A stretch of DNA of 64,000 bases from Candidatus Mycobacterium wuenschmannii (lineage in GTDB: Bacteria > Actinomycetota > Actinomycetes > Mycobacteriales > Mycobacteriaceae): the NCBI RefSeq assembly GCF_030252325.1, contig NZ_CP126981.1, forward strand, positions 4,898,001 to 4,962,000, in the 5' to 3' direction. The position numbers and the translations under genes were made by a program. Below, piece by piece: positions 38,767 through 48,240 of the stretch (position 1 is the first letter of the stretch; every line of letters starts with the position of its first letter). Below the pieces are notes generated by a model that saw only the letters and a list, made by a program, of their open reading frames with translations, was not told the origin of the DNA and did no database searches.

Positions 38767-40112
38767 TTGCGCACCAGCAGGTCGGTGACGGGCACCGGAT
38801 CACGCGGGCCGGACGGCTCGACGGCATAGCCGATGGCTATGGCGCCCAATGGTTCCCAGTCGGCGGGTAGCTCCAGTTCGTCGCGCACCAAGTCGGCGGC
38901 GAAGATCGTCGACCCGATCCAGCAGCTGCCCACCTCGCGCACGGCGAGCGCCACCAACAACGCTTGCACCGCGGCACCGACCGCGACGGTGAACATCGTG
39001 TGCTCGGCGTCGGTCCGCGCGGCGTCGGGATAGCTGTGCGCGCCGTCGGGCACCAGGAACGGGATCACGACATCGGGTGCGTCGTAGAGAATCTGGCCGC
39101 GGGCCACCCGCCGCTGCACCGCGTCCGCGGGCTTACCGTCGGCGGTCAGGTCGGCCACCCACTTGTCCCGCATCCGCTCGAGGAGTCGGTCGCGGGTCGC
39201 GCGGTTCTGCAGCCAGACGAAGCGCACCGGGCGGGTGTGATGCGGGGCCGGCGCGGTCAGCGCCTCCGCGACCGATTCCTCGATCAGCTGCGGCGGCACC
39301 GGTTCGGTGGCGAATTGGCGCACCGAGCGGCGCAGCAGTAGGGCCTCGCGGCGGCCTTGCTCCAGGGCCTCGGCGGTGCCCAGCCAGAACAGGTCGTCGG
39401 TTCCGGACCGTACGAGATGACGCGCGGTGGCGTCGGTCTCGGTTACCACGCCGGACGGTAATCCGCGGACCACCGCGACCGGGATCGCGGTCAGTTTGCC
39501 CTTGACCAGATCGGCCGCCGCCGCGATCTCGTCGGCGACGGCGACCTCGGTGACCAGCAATTCGTTGCCGTGTCCGTCGACGGCGCCGAGGTAACCGTGC
39601 AACACCGAGACGCCGGCCGCGCCGATCGCCGCGTCGGTCTGGCCGTTGCGCCACGCGCGGCCCATGGTGTCGGTGACGACGACGCCGACAGTAACGCCGA
39701 GGTGTTCGCGCAGCGCGGCGCGCAGCGCAGCGGCGCTACCGTCGGGATCGACTGGCAGCAAGGCCAATTCGTCGGTGCCGATGTTGGAGCCGTCCACGCC
39801 CGACGCCGCCTGCACCACGCCCAGGCCGTTCTCGGTGATCAGCGTGCGGCCTTTGCGAGCGAGCACCCGCACGGACTCCGCATCGACCAGCTTGCGGCGC
39901 AACGTGTCTCGCTCGTCGGGATCCTCCGGCGCGGAGACCAGCCGGCCCTCACACTTGGACAGCACCTTGCTGGTGACGACGAGGACGTCACCATCCCGCA
40001 GCCAGGGTGCGGCCGTCGCGAGCGCCGCGCCGAGATCGTCGCCGGGCCGGAATTCGGGCAGACCGGCCACCGGCAGGATCTCGATCGCCGACGCGGTGCC
40101 GTGCTCAGTCAC
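38763..40112 (-). CDS. fbiB: coenzyme F420:L-glutamate ligase FbiB
   Basis: A 449-residue two-domain enzyme. The N-terminal half is the CofE-like glutamate ligase ([38 protein letters not shown]). The C-terminal half is an FMN-binding nitroreductase-like domain (from about residue 245, [15 protein letters not shown]) that reduces the dehydro-F420 precursor. It adds several glutamates to F420-0 and finishes the coenzyme. Its start at 40112 is preceded by a MIRU-like GGAGGAG, 69 bases after fbiA. Confidence 0.95.
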   Translation of the reverse strand: MTEHGTASAIEILPVAGLPEFRPGDDLGAALATAAPWLRDGDVLVVTSKVLSKCEGRLVSAPEDPDERDTLRRKLVDAESVRVLARKGRTLITENGLGVVQAASGVDGSNIGTDELALLPVDPDGSAAALRAALREHLGVTVGVVVTDTMGRAWRNGQTDAAIGAAGVSVLHGYLGAVDGHGNELLVTEVAVADEIAAAADLVKGKLTAIPVAVVRGLPSGVVTETDATARHLVRSGTDDLFWLGTAEALEQGRREALLLRRSVRQFATEPVPPQLIEESVAEALTAPAPHHTRPVRFVWLQNRATRDRLLERMRDKWVADLTADGKPADAVQRRVARGQILYDAPDVVIPFLVPDGAHSYPDAARTDAEHTMFTVAVGAAVQALLVALAVREVGSCWIGSTIFAADLVRDELELPADWEPLGAIAIGYAVEPSGPRDPVPVTDLLVRK

Positions 40113-40147
40113 GCCGCTCCTCCTCAGCGGCGCCGCTCATGCGGCGT
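40112..40147 (-). repeat. MIRU-like repeat with hairpin between fbiA and fbiB
   Basis: On the minus strand, CGCCGCATGAGCGGCG (stem with ATGA loop, 40130-40147) is followed by a GAGGAGGAGCGGCG block that ends at the fbiB GTG. The same hairpin-plus-GGAGGAG arrangement recurs between mtrA and mtrB. It appears to supply the fbiB ribosome binding site. Confidence 0.65.
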
Positions 40148-40181
40148 ACGGGCGGGTCGCCGGCGGGCTCGGGAGAAGCGG

Positions 40182-41168
40182 TCATACCGCCACGCCCGCG
40201 AGATCGAGACCGGCACTGACCATCTCGGCCGTCGCCTTCGGGTCGGTCATCAGCAGCGGCACCGACCGCACTCCGATGCCGTCGATCTCGGCACGATCGC
40301 CCTCGTGAATCATCCAGTAATCGAGGATCCCGGTTCCGGCGCGCGCCCCGTGATAGCGCGCGACCGCCTCGGCGGTCGACTCCACGCCGATGACCTTGAG
40401 GCACTCATCGGCCATGCCACGCAACGGCTTTCCGTCGATGATCGGCGAGTAGCCGATGATCGGGGCGCCGGTGGACCGCAGCGCCGCCCGGATGCCCGGC
40501 ACCGCCAGGATCGCCCCGACGCTCACCACCGGGTTCGAGGGCGCGATGAGCACCACGTCGGCGTCGGCAATGGCGTCGGTGGCTTCGGTTGTGGTGTGCG
40601 CCTTTTCGGCCCCGATGTAGGCGAAGCTGTGGGTCGGCAGCTGGGCGCGGTAGCGCACCCACCACTCCTGGAAGTGGATCGCGCGCTGGTTGCCGCTCTC
40701 GGGATCGGTAACTACGACGTGTGTTTCGCAGCGATCGTCGCTGACGGGCAACAGCCGAGCGCCGGGCTGCCAGCGGTCGCACAACGCGGCGGTCACCTCG
40801 GACAGCGGGTAGCCGGCCCGCAGCATCTGGCTGCGCACCAGGTGGGTGGCCAGGTCGCGATCGCCGAGTTGAAACCAGTCCGGCTGGACGCCGTAAGCCA
40901 CGAGTTCCTCTTTGGCGTGCCAGGTTTCGCCGCGATGCCCCCAGCCGCGCTCCGGGTCGACGCCGCCACCGAGGGTGTACATGCAGGTGTCCAGATCAGG
41001 GCAGATGCGCACGCCGTGCATCCAGGCGTCGTCGCCGATGTTGACGATCGCGGTCAGTTCGTGGTCACCCGCAGGGCCCGAGGCGAATTGGCCCAGTCCG
41101 AACAACTGCTGCACCCCGAGCAGGAAGCGCGCACCGCCGACGCCGCCGACCAGAACCGTCACCTTCAC
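40182..41168 (-). CDS. fbiA: 2-phospho-L-lactate transferase FbiA
   Basis: A 328-residue enzyme of F420 biosynthesis. The N-terminal VTVLVGGVGGARFLLGV is the CofD/FbiA signature, and the later ALIAPSNPVVSVGAIL and the His/Asp-rich NIGDDAWMHGVRICPDLDT are conserved. It transfers the phospho-lactate-type moiety (phosphoenolpyruvate-derived in mycobacteria) to FO. The GTG at 41168 gives the family start; the frame is open upstream to 41279. It is divergent from whiB2. Confidence 0.94.
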   Translation of the reverse strand: MKVTVLVGGVGGARFLLGVQQLFGLGQFASGPAGDHELTAIVNIGDDAWMHGVRICPDLDTCMYTLGGGVDPERGWGHRGETWHAKEELVAYGVQPDWFQLGDRDLATHLVRSQMLRAGYPLSEVTAALCDRWQPGARLLPVSDDRCETHVVVTDPESGNQRAIHFQEWWVRYRAQLPTHSFAYIGAEKAHTTTEATDAIADADVVLIAPSNPVVSVGAILAVPGIRAALRSTGAPIIGYSPIIDGKPLRGMADECLKVIGVESTAEAVARYHGARAGTGILDYWMIHEGDRAEIDGIGVRSVPLLMTDPKATAEMVSAGLDLAGVAV

Positions 41169-41510
41169 ACCGCACGACAGTACGCGCGACGACGGCGCAG
41201 ACGCGCAGGTGAGTCGGGTGCACGACGCGCCGGGATGATGCCGGAATGCCTTGTGTGACAGGTGTGACCGACACACCACTCGCCCGGAGGCCTCAGTGCC
41301 GCAAAAAATTGGTCACGGGATGATATGGAAATCTCGCGAATCGCTTGCGAATCCGTTCTTACCCGTGTGTAATCACAGCAGTGTCATTTCGGTTGGCCGG
41401 CCGGATTCGGTATCGCAGACCGAGATTCGATCAAATGTTCGAATCGAGATGGCCGATATCAGAACAGTGTTGACATTCGCGATCTACGAAACCAGGTGAG
41501 GAGGCGGAGC
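41169..41510. other. 342-base divergent intergenic region fbiA/whiB2
   Basis: This separates fbiA (minus) from whiB2 (plus). It contains a 7-bp inverted repeat with an 8-base gap, GATTCGA at 41424-41430 and TCGAATC at 41439-41445, about 65 bases before the whiB2 start, a plausible regulator site. A TTGACA at 41470-41475 could be a -35 for whiB2, but no good -10 follows at the right spacing. No other gene is seen. whiB2 is known to have an extended regulated leader in mycobacteria. Confidence 0.5.
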
Positions 41511-41873
41511 ATGTCCTATGAACACCTTCGGGGGCTAATGGGAGGAACACCGCACACCGCTCCCGGTCTGCCGTTGACAGGGGTATCGCAAAGGCCCCAT
41601 TTGAGTTTGGTTCCCGACGCCATCGAAGACGAGTTCGTGGCGATCGAGGAGGCAACAGATCAGTGGCAAGACCGTGCGTTGTGTGCTCAAACGGATCCAG
41701 AGGCGTTTTTCCCCGAGAAGGGCGGCTCCACCCGCGAGGCCAAGAAGATCTGCCTTGGCTGCGAGGTTCGGAGCGAATGCCTGGAGTACGCGCTGGGGCA
41801 TGACGAACGCTTCGGCATTTGGGGTGGGCTATCCGAGCGCGAGCGTCGTCGCCTCAAGCGCGGAATCGTCTGA
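41511..41873 (+). CDS. whiB2: WhiB2 Fe-S transcription factor
   Basis: A 120-residue WhiB protein. Four cluster Cys are visible in the pattern LCAQ, then CLGC and CLEYA, followed by the GIWGGLSERERRRLKRG DNA-contact tail. The fold matches WhiB2 (Rv3260c), the essential regulator of cell division. I chose the ATG at 41511 because GAGGAGG lies 5-12 bases upstream. This adds an N-terminal tail of about 30 residues compared with the shortest annotated M. tuberculosis form. Confidence 0.94.
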   Translation: MSYEHLRGLMGGTPHTAPGLPLTGVSQRPHLSLVPDAIEDEFVAIEEATDQWQDRALCAQTDPEAFFPEKGGSTREAKKICLGCEVRSECLEYALGHDERFGIWGGLSERERRRLKRGIV

Positions 41874-41940
41874 CTTTAACGGGGTTATCGAATAGCGGGT
41901 GACCCGCTGAGCGTGCAGCAGCCGCGCTCGCGGTCGCTCG

Positions 41941-42363
41941 CTATTCGTCTTCCATGTTCGGGTCGATGACCGACGGCTCGACGTCCAGATAGGTCGCCAC
42001 CTGGGCCACCAGGATTTCATGCAGCAAATCGGCCAGCTCGACGGTGTCTTTTGCCCGTCGCTCGATTGGCTTGCGAAACAACACGACTCGCGCCCGGGTG
42101 GCGCTGCCGCGCACGTCCACGCCCGCGGCGATCAGCCGGGCCAGCGCGATCGGCCCGTCGGCGACCACCTCCGGCGGCCACTGCACGTTGTGCGGATCCT
42201 TCGCCGAAATGCGCGGGATCTCGTCGACGGCGACGTCGAGTCCGGACAGCCGATCCTGCCAGCGTCGCTCGATCGGTTCGTAGGCCTCCAGCACCGCCAT
42301 GTCGAAGCGCTCGGCCCGGCTGCGCCAGCCCGGAACCGTCGGCGGCAGCAGTGGGCCGCGCAT
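41941..42363 (-). CDS. zincin-like metallopeptidase-family protein with degraded active site
   Basis: A 140-residue protein related to Rv3259. It resembles the bacterial Zincin_1 family, where HExxH lies near the C-terminus before a Leu-rich helix. Here the site reads LLHEILVAQVATYLDVEP: His-Glu are kept, but the second metal His is replaced by Gln-containing sequence, so peptidase activity is doubtful. I chose the ATG at 42363; an in-frame GTG at 42435 would add an Arg-rich N-terminal stretch. Confidence 0.75.
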   Translation of the reverse strand: MRGPLLPPTVPGWRSRAERFDMAVLEAYEPIERRWQDRLSGLDVAVDEIPRISAKDPHNVQWPPEVVADGPIALARLIAAGVDVRGSATRARVVLFRKPIERRAKDTVELADLLHEILVAQVATYLDVEPSVIDPNMEDE

Positions 42364-42524
42364 GTCCCGGCCGCGGCGCGAGACCCGGGTGCCCCTCGAG
42401 CGGCGGCCGCGCGGGGAGCTGCGCGAATCGCTCACCCGGCGATGGTAACGGTTGGGCATCCTGCCTTCGATGTATGCGCGTGTCCGCCGCCGGATGATCG
42501 TTTTCGCACGATAACCTCTCGATC

Positions 42525-42965
42525 GTGAACGTTCCGCGTCGCTGCTGCAGGCCAGGGTGTCCGCATTATGCGGTCGCGACGCTGACCTTCGTGTACTCGG
42601 ATTCCACCGCCGTGGTTGGCCCGCTGGCAGTCGCGAGTGAGCCACACTCCTGGGACCTCTGCGTGAGCCACGCCGGGCGGATCACCGCCCCCCGCGGCTG
42701 GGAGCTGGTTCGGCACGCCGGCCCGCTGGCCACCAACCCCGACGAGGACGACCTGATCGCGTTGGCCGAGGCGGTCCGGGAGGGCCGCGACATCGCAGCC
42801 GCCGGCGGTGGCACCCTCAACGGCTTCCACGAGTCCGCCGGTCAGCTGACCGCCGCTCCGGCCGAGGTGCCGGCCGCGGGGGTGCTGACCTCGACCGCAG
42901 CCCGCCCGGCCACCAACGGCCGTCGCCGCGGCCACCTCCGCGTGCTGCCCGACCCCGCGGAGTAG
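42525..42965 (+). CDS. DUF3499 zinc-ribbon-like protein
   Basis: A 146-residue protein matching Rv3258c. The N-terminal CCRPGCPHYAVATLTFVYSD carries several Cys/His typical of DUF3499 metal sites; a WDLCVSHAGRIT block with another Cys follows, then a low-complexity Ala-rich end. Function is unknown. The start is the GTG at 42525. It is the first gene of the manB-TobH-manA group, 86 bases before manB. Confidence 0.85.
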   Translation: MNVPRRCCRPGCPHYAVATLTFVYSDSTAVVGPLAVASEPHSWDLCVSHAGRITAPRGWELVRHAGPLATNPDEDDLIALAEAVREGRDIAAAGGGTLNGFHESAGQLTAAPAEVPAAGVLTSTAARPATNGRRRGHLRVLPDPAE

Positions 42966-43051
42966 CGGCCGCGCATCGGGGCGTCCAACTGGGTGCGTCA
43001 CCCCGGCTAAACTTGGCGGCGTCCTATCAGTCGTCGTCAGGAGCCTTCTCG

Positions 43052-44449
43052 ATGTCTCGGCCCGCTGCGGCTGTCCACCGTGTGATCAAGGCATATGACG
43101 TACGAGGTCTGGTCGGCTCAGAGATCGATGGGCCGTTCGTCCGCGACGTCGGCGCGGCCTTCGCCCGGCTGATGCACAGCGAAGGCGCCCGCCAGGTCGT
43201 CATCGGCTACGACATGCGGGACAGCTCGCCGTCGCTGTCGGCGGCCTTCGGCGAGGGAGTCACCGGCCAGGGTCTGGACGTGGTCCGCATCGGACTGGCA
43301 TCGACCGACCAGCTGTACTTCGCTTCCGGCCTGCTCGACTGCCCGGGCGCGATGTTCACCGCGAGTCACAACCCCGCCGCCTACAACGGCATCAAGCTGT
43401 GCCGGGCCGGCGCCAAACCCGTCGGCGCCGACACCGGATTGACCACCATCAGCGACGAGGTGATCGCCGGCGTCCCGGCGCCCAGTGGTACGTCCGGATC
43501 CGTCGCCGACCGGGACGTGCTGACCGAGTACGGCGCGTTCCTACGCTCGCTGGTCAACACCGACGGGCTGCGGCCGCTGCGGGTGGCAGTCGATGCGGGC
43601 AACGGAATGGCCGGCCACACCGCGCCCGCGGTGCTCGGCGCGATCGACTCGCTGGAACTGCTGCCGCTCTACTTCGAGCTCGACGGCACGTTCCCCAACC
43701 ACGAGGCCAACCCCCTCGACCCGGCCAACCTGACCGACCTGCAGGCCTTCGTGCGGGAGACCAAGGCCGACATCGGGCTGGCCTTCGACGGCGACGCCGA
43801 CCGCTGCTTCGTCATCGACGAGCGCGGCCTGCCCGTCTCGCCCTCGACGGTGACCGCGCTGGTCGCCGCCCGCGAACTCAGCCGTGAGATCGGCGCGACG
43901 GTGATCCACAACCTGATCACGTCGAAGGCCGTGCCCGAGCTGGTCATCGAGCGCGGCGGCACGCCGGTCCGCTCGCGGGTCGGGCACTCCTACATCAAGG
44001 CGCTGATGGCCGAGACCGGCGCGATCTTCGGCGGCGAGCATTCGGCGCACTATTACTTCCGCGACTTCTGGGGTGCCGACTCCGGCATGCTCGCCGCGCT
44101 CTACGTGCTGGCCGCGCTCGGCAATCAGGAACGACCGCTCTCCGACCTGACCGCCGACTACCAGCGTTACGAGTCGTCCGGCGAGATCAACTTCACCGTC
44201 CACGATTCCGCGTCCTGCGTCGAGGCCGTGCTCAAGGCGTTCGGTACCCGGATCCAGTCGATCGACCACCTCGACGGCGTGACCGTCGACCTCGGCGAGG
44301 GCAGCTGGTTCAACCTGCGCACCTCCAACACCGAGCCGCTGTTGCGGCTCAACGTCGAGGGTCGATGCGTCGAGGACGTCGACGCCGTCGTCGAGCAGGT
44401 AGGCGTCGAGATCAAGCGGCAGGTCGGCCAGCCGGAGGCCGTCACGTGA
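43052..44449 (+). CDS. manB: phosphomannomutase/phosphoglucomutase ManB
   Basis: A 465-residue hexose phosphomutase. The phosphoserine loop TASHNPAAYNG is intact, with the metal loop DGDADR, the sugar loop GGEHSAHYYFRD and the phosphate loop RTSNTEPLLRLNVE. It interconverts mannose-6-phosphate and mannose-1-phosphate for GDP-mannose (Rv3257c; also called pmmA). The ATG at 43052 has AGGAG upstream. Its TGA overlaps the next start (GTGA). Confidence 0.94.
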   Translation: MSRPAAAVHRVIKAYDVRGLVGSEIDGPFVRDVGAAFARLMHSEGARQVVIGYDMRDSSPSLSAAFGEGVTGQGLDVVRIGLASTDQLYFASGLLDCPGAMFTASHNPAAYNGIKLCRAGAKPVGADTGLTTISDEVIAGVPAPSGTSGSVADRDVLTEYGAFLRSLVNTDGLRPLRVAVDAGNGMAGHTAPAVLGAIDSLELLPLYFELDGTFPNHEANPLDPANLTDLQAFVRETKADIGLAFDGDADRCFVIDERGLPVSPSTVTALVAARELSREIGATVIHNLITSKAVPELVIERGGTPVRSRVGHSYIKALMAETGAIFGGEHSAHYYFRDFWGADSGMLAALYVLAALGNQERPLSDLTADYQRYESSGEINFTVHDSASCVEAVLKAFGTRIQSIDHLDGVTVDLGEGSWFNLRTSNTEPLLRLNVEGRCVEDVDAVVEQVGVEIKRQVGQPEAVT

Positions 44450-45531
44450 ATGCGGTCCAGGCCGTGATCGACCTCGACGACACCGAAGGCCTGCTGGGCG
44501 CCGACCGCGACGGACTGCTGCGGGCGGCGTCGATGGCCGGCGCGCACGTGCGGGCGGTCGCCGCCGCCGTGGACGAGGGCGCGCTGGATGTACTGAGCGC
44601 CGACGACCGGCCACGCACGGTGATCTGGGTGGCCGGTCGCGGCGCCGCCGAGACCGCTGGATCCATGCTGGCCGCCACTGCGGGGGGGTCGGCGCCCGCG
44701 CCGATCGTCACCGCCTCGGAGGCTCCGCCGTGGATCGGGCCGCTGGACGTGCTGATCGTGGCCGGCGACGACCCCGGCGATCCCGCGCTGGTCGGCGCCG
44801 CCGCCAGCGGGGTACGGCGCGGCGCGCGAGTGGTCGTTGCGGCGCCGTTCGAGGGTCCGCTGCGGGACAGCACCGCCGGCCGAGTCGCGGTGTTGGAGCC
44901 GCGGCTGCCGATCGTCGGCGACTTCGGACTGTGCCGCTACCTCGCCGCCGGGCTCGCGGTATTGGGCGGCGTCGACGCACGGTTGCGGGTGGACCTGGCG
45001 GCGCTGGCCGACGAACTGGACGCAGAAGCGCTGCGCAACAGCGCGAGTCGCGAAGTCTTCACCAATCCGGCCAAGGCGCTGGTCGAGCGCATACTGAGGC
45101 GGCGCGTGGTGCTCGCCGGCGACAACGCCGCGACGCTGGCGCTGGCCCGGCACGGATCGGGCGTGCTGCTGCGCGCGGCGAACGAGGTGGCCGCGGCCAC
45201 CGGGCTGGCGGACGCGCTGACCGCGTTGCGCACCGGAGCCGGCCCGGCCTTCGTCGACCCGACCGAGGCGCTGTTCCACGACGAGGAGATCGACGGACCG
45301 CTCGCCGACCGGCTGCGGATTTTGCTGCTGACGCTCGAAGTGGAGCGGGCCGTCGTCGCGGCGCGGGTGGCCGGGTTCGACGACGTCGACCTCGTCGGCG
45401 CCGAAGACGTGCCTGACCTCCAGGATGTCCCGACCGCTCGACCGGGGGTCCAACGGGCCGAGCAGCAGCTGGCTATATTAGCTCTCCGGTTGGAGATGGC
45501 TGCGGTTTATTTGCGGCTGGTACGGGGATAA
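44446..45531 (+). CDS. TobH/SIS-domain phosphosugar-binding protein
   Basis: A 361-residue protein corresponding to Rv3256c, with the bifunctional phosphoglucose/phosphomannose isomerase-like (SIS) layout: LDVLIVAGDDPGDPALVGAA, then RRGARVVVAAPFEGPLRDS. No clear catalytic His/Glu of an active isomerase is seen. It is sandwiched between manB and manA by a GTGA overlap, so it probably supports mannose metabolism, for example as a regulator or chaperone. Confidence 0.75.
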   Translation: MNAVQAVIDLDDTEGLLGADRDGLLRAASMAGAHVRAVAAAVDEGALDVLSADDRPRTVIWVAGRGAAETAGSMLAATAGGSAPAPIVTASEAPPWIGPLDVLIVAGDDPGDPALVGAAASGVRRGARVVVAAPFEGPLRDSTAGRVAVLEPRLPIVGDFGLCRYLAAGLAVLGGVDARLRVDLAALADELDAEALRNSASREVFTNPAKALVERILRRRVVLAGDNAATLALARHGSGVLLRAANEVAAATGLADALTALRTGAGPAFVDPTEALFHDEEIDGPLADRLRILLLTLEVERAVVAARVAGFDDVDLVGAEDVPDLQDVPTARPGVQRAEQQLAILALRLEMAAVYLRLVRG

Positions 45532-45552
45532 CTGGTTCTGAGGTAATGCCAA

Positions 45553-46779
45553 GTGCAGTTGCTACGCGGAGCGATTAGGACATACGCGTGGGGGTCACGG
45601 ACCGCCATCGCGGAGTTCACCGGTCGCCCGGTGCCCGCCGCGCACCCCGAGGCCGAGCTCTGGCTGGGCGCCAACCCCGGTGATCCCTCCTGGCTGGAGG
45701 AACCGGACGGCGAGGTCTCGCTGCTACAGGCGGTGGTCGGCGACCCCGAAGGCCAACTCGGTGCCGCGGCCCGCGCGCGATTCGGCGATGTGCTGCCATT
45801 CCTGGTCAAGGTGCTCGCCGCCGACGAACCGCTGTCCCTGCAGGCCCACCCCAGCGCCGAGCAGGCCGCCGAGGGGTACCAGCGCGAGGAGCGGCTCGGG
45901 ATTCCGGTGAACTCGCCGGTGCGCAATTACCGCGACGCCAGCCACAAGCCCGAATTGTTGGTCGCGCTACAGCAATTCGAGGCGCTCGCCGGATTCCGGC
46001 CCGCAGCGCAGACCATCGAGCTGTTGCGGGCGCTGGCGGTGTCCGACCTCGACCCGTACATCGACCTGCTCAACGACCAGTCCGATGCCGATGGGCTGCG
46101 GGCGTTGTTCACCACCTGGATCACCGCGCCGCAGCCCGACATCGACGTTCTGGTCAGCGCGGTGCTGGACGGTGCGATCACCTATTTGAGTTCGGGCGCA
46201 ACGGAATTCGCGGCCGAGGCCAGAACCGTGCTGGAGCTGGGGGAGCGCTACCCCGGTGATGCCGGTGTACTGGCTGCGCTGCTGCTCAATCGGATCACGC
46301 TGAATCCGGGCGAAGGTATCTTCCTGTCCGCCGGAAACCTGCACGCCTACCTGCGTGGCGTCGGCCTGGAGGTAATGGCCAACTCCGACAACGTGTTACG
46401 CGGCGGTCTGACCCCCAAGCACGTCGACGTTCCCGAGTTGCTACGCGTCTTGAATTTCACTCCGACGCCCGTGGCGCAGTTGCGGGCCGACACCCATCCT
46501 GACGGGCTGGCGTCGTTCTACGACACGCCCACAACGGAATTCGCGGCGTCGATGCTGACTCTCGGTGACGACCAGATCGGCCACGAGGTCGATGCGCCGT
46601 CCCGCCACGACGGTCCGCAGATCCTGCTCTGCGTCGAGGGTGAGACCGCGGTGCACGGCAAGTCCGGGAAGTTGACACTGGCCCGCGGCGCCGCCGCCTG
46701 GGTGGCCGCCGACGACGGCCCGATCCGGCTCGTCGCGCAGCAGCCGACGAAGATCTTCCGGGCTACCGTCGGCCTGTAG
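45553..46779 (+). CDS. manA: mannose-6-phosphate isomerase ManA
   Basis: A 408-residue type I phosphomannose isomerase. The zinc-site region PLSLQAHPSAEQAAEGYQRE and the NPGEGIFLSAGNLHAYLRG cupin segment are clear. It converts fructose-6-phosphate to mannose-6-phosphate, supplying manB and manC. The start is the GTG at 45553. Its end is followed directly by a MIRU-like repeat. Confidence 0.94.
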   Translation: MQLLRGAIRTYAWGSRTAIAEFTGRPVPAAHPEAELWLGANPGDPSWLEEPDGEVSLLQAVVGDPEGQLGAAARARFGDVLPFLVKVLAADEPLSLQAHPSAEQAAEGYQREERLGIPVNSPVRNYRDASHKPELLVALQQFEALAGFRPAAQTIELLRALAVSDLDPYIDLLNDQSDADGLRALFTTWITAPQPDIDVLVSAVLDGAITYLSSGATEFAAEARTVLELGERYPGDAGVLAALLLNRITLNPGEGIFLSAGNLHAYLRGVGLEVMANSDNVLRGGLTPKHVDVPELLRVLNFTPTPVAQLRADTHPDGLASFYDTPTTEFAASMLTLGDDQIGHEVDAPSRHDGPQILLCVEGETAVHGKSGKLTLARGAAAWVAADDGPIRLVAQQPTKIFRATVGL

Positions 46780-46828
46780 CGCGCCGGCGACGATGCAGAG
46801 CGTCAGCGATGAGGAGGAGCGGCGCTTC
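46779..46828 (+). repeat. MIRU-like repeat at the manA/FAD-oxidoreductase convergent junction
   Basis: The stretch GCGCCGGCGACGATGCAGAG, then CGTCAGCGATGAGGAGGAGC and GGCGC, is the canonical mycobacterial repeat core. It follows the manA stop directly, and its far end encodes the last residues of the convergent oxidoreductase (SAAPPHR) together with that gene's stop. Confidence 0.8.
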
Positions 46829-48209
46829 TGACCAGCTCGCCCGCCGGCTTTCCGGCGCGGCGCTCGGCCAGCCACAGCCGCATGTTGTGCCGGATCGTGC
46901 GTCCCACCAGCTTCGCTGACGGCACCATGTAGAGGCTGTCCAGCAGTGAGAACCGGCGCAAAAACCATTCGGCCAGAACGGGATCCGTCTCCGCGGCGCC
47001 GAGGAACTGGTCGAACAGATTGCCCACCGGTCCGAACCACCACGGTTTTTCGCCGGTCGCATGATGGAACGCGTGATCGCCGATCGCCGTCATCATCCAC
47101 ACCGGGAAGGTGGTCTTGGCGGTTGCCTTGTTCACCCTGCGCGCCACATCGTCGCCGACGCCGTCGGCGAGCGCGCGGTGCAGGTGCCCCGCCTGGATTG
47201 ACGTCATCGTCATGCCCTGCCCGTACGTCGGGTCGAAGCTGACCACCGCGTCGCCGAGCGGCAGGATCCCGGCCGGGAACCGATCGAGTTCGTGATAACG
47301 CCGCCACCGGCTGGCCGGGTAGCGGTGAAATGCCACCTCGCCGACGAGCTCGGCCCCCCGCAGCGCGCCGGCGATCCGCGCCGGCAAGAGCGTGTCAGCC
47401 AGCGTCAGCATCTCCGAAAAGGTATGCGGCGGTTCGACTTTGCCGACACCGAACGAGGTGAGCGTCCAGGTGCCGTCCTCGTAGCCCAGCAGTCCCAGCC
47501 CGACCGGCTGTTCCCGAGACGCGCCGGCGACGACGACCCGCTCCCGGATCGCGCCCTCCGGCAGCCGAAACTGTTGCGAGGCATAGTGAATGCCCACGTC
47601 GACCGTCTTCTCCGGCGGCCGCTCGTAGCCCCACTGCTCCAGCCAGACCGGCAGCCGCGTACCGCGCCCGGCGGCGTCGACCACCAGGTCCGCAGCTACA
47701 TAGTCGGGCCGGCCGTCATCGCTGTCGAGTAGCACGCCGGTGACCCGTTGAGTGTCGACCTCGAAGCTCGGCTGTGCGACCGAGCGGTGCTGAATCTCGA
47801 CGTTGGGAATGTCCAGGACGCGGCGGCGGATCTGCCATTCCAGCTGCGGACGGCTCGGCACGTAGGCGGTGAACTCGTCCTGCAGGGTGTGCGCAGTGCC
47901 CAGCACATGGCCGGCCGCGCCGAAGTAGATGCAGTCCGGCCGGTTCTCCAGGATGGGCACCCCGGCAGCCACCATCTCGTCGAGCAGACCCGGGAACAGG
48001 CCGTCGAACTCCTGTGCGCCGCGGGCCATCAGCAGGTGCACATGCCGGCCCTGCGGGACGGCGGTGCGATTTCCGGGTCCGTTCGGCAACTCGTCGCGCT
48101 CGAAAACCGTGACCCGGTCGAAAAACTGCGACAACACCCGGGCCGCGCACAGTCCGCCGATGCTGGCGCCGATGACCACTGCATGTTTCCGTGCGTTTTC
48201 CCCACCCAT
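46803..48209 (-). CDS. FAD-dependent oxidoreductase (Rv3254-like)
   Basis: A 468-residue flavoprotein. The FAD-binding start AVVIGASIGGLCAARVLSQF, the DLVVDAAGRGTRLPVWL segment and the later PLGDAVVSFDPTYGQGMT mark the aromatic-ring-hydroxylase-like (UbiH/geranylgeranyl reductase) fold. The substrate is unknown. The ATG at 48209 gives the usual Rossmann start; the frame is open to 48455. Its C-terminus is encoded by a MIRU-like repeat. It is divergent from the APC permease. Confidence 0.88.
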   Translation of the reverse strand: MGGENARKHAVVIGASIGGLCAARVLSQFFDRVTVFERDELPNGPGNRTAVPQGRHVHLLMARGAQEFDGLFPGLLDEMVAAGVPILENRPDCIYFGAAGHVLGTAHTLQDEFTAYVPSRPQLEWQIRRRVLDIPNVEIQHRSVAQPSFEVDTQRVTGVLLDSDDGRPDYVAADLVVDAAGRGTRLPVWLEQWGYERPPEKTVDVGIHYASQQFRLPEGAIRERVVVAGASREQPVGLGLLGYEDGTWTLTSFGVGKVEPPHTFSEMLTLADTLLPARIAGALRGAELVGEVAFHRYPASRWRRYHELDRFPAGILPLGDAVVSFDPTYGQGMTMTSIQAGHLHRALADGVGDDVARRVNKATAKTTFPVWMMTAIGDHAFHHATGEKPWWFGPVGNLFDQFLGAAETDPVLAEWFLRRFSLLDSLYMVPSAKLVGRTIRHNMRLWLAERRAGKPAGELVRSAAPPHR

Positions 48210-48240
48210 GCCGCCAACGTACTCGGTACTGTCCGGCGAC

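Noticed and set aside
41470-41490. TTGACA as the -35 of a SigA promoter for whiB2
   Set aside because: No matching -10 at 16-18 bases; the nearest TA-rich hexamer is 9 bases away.
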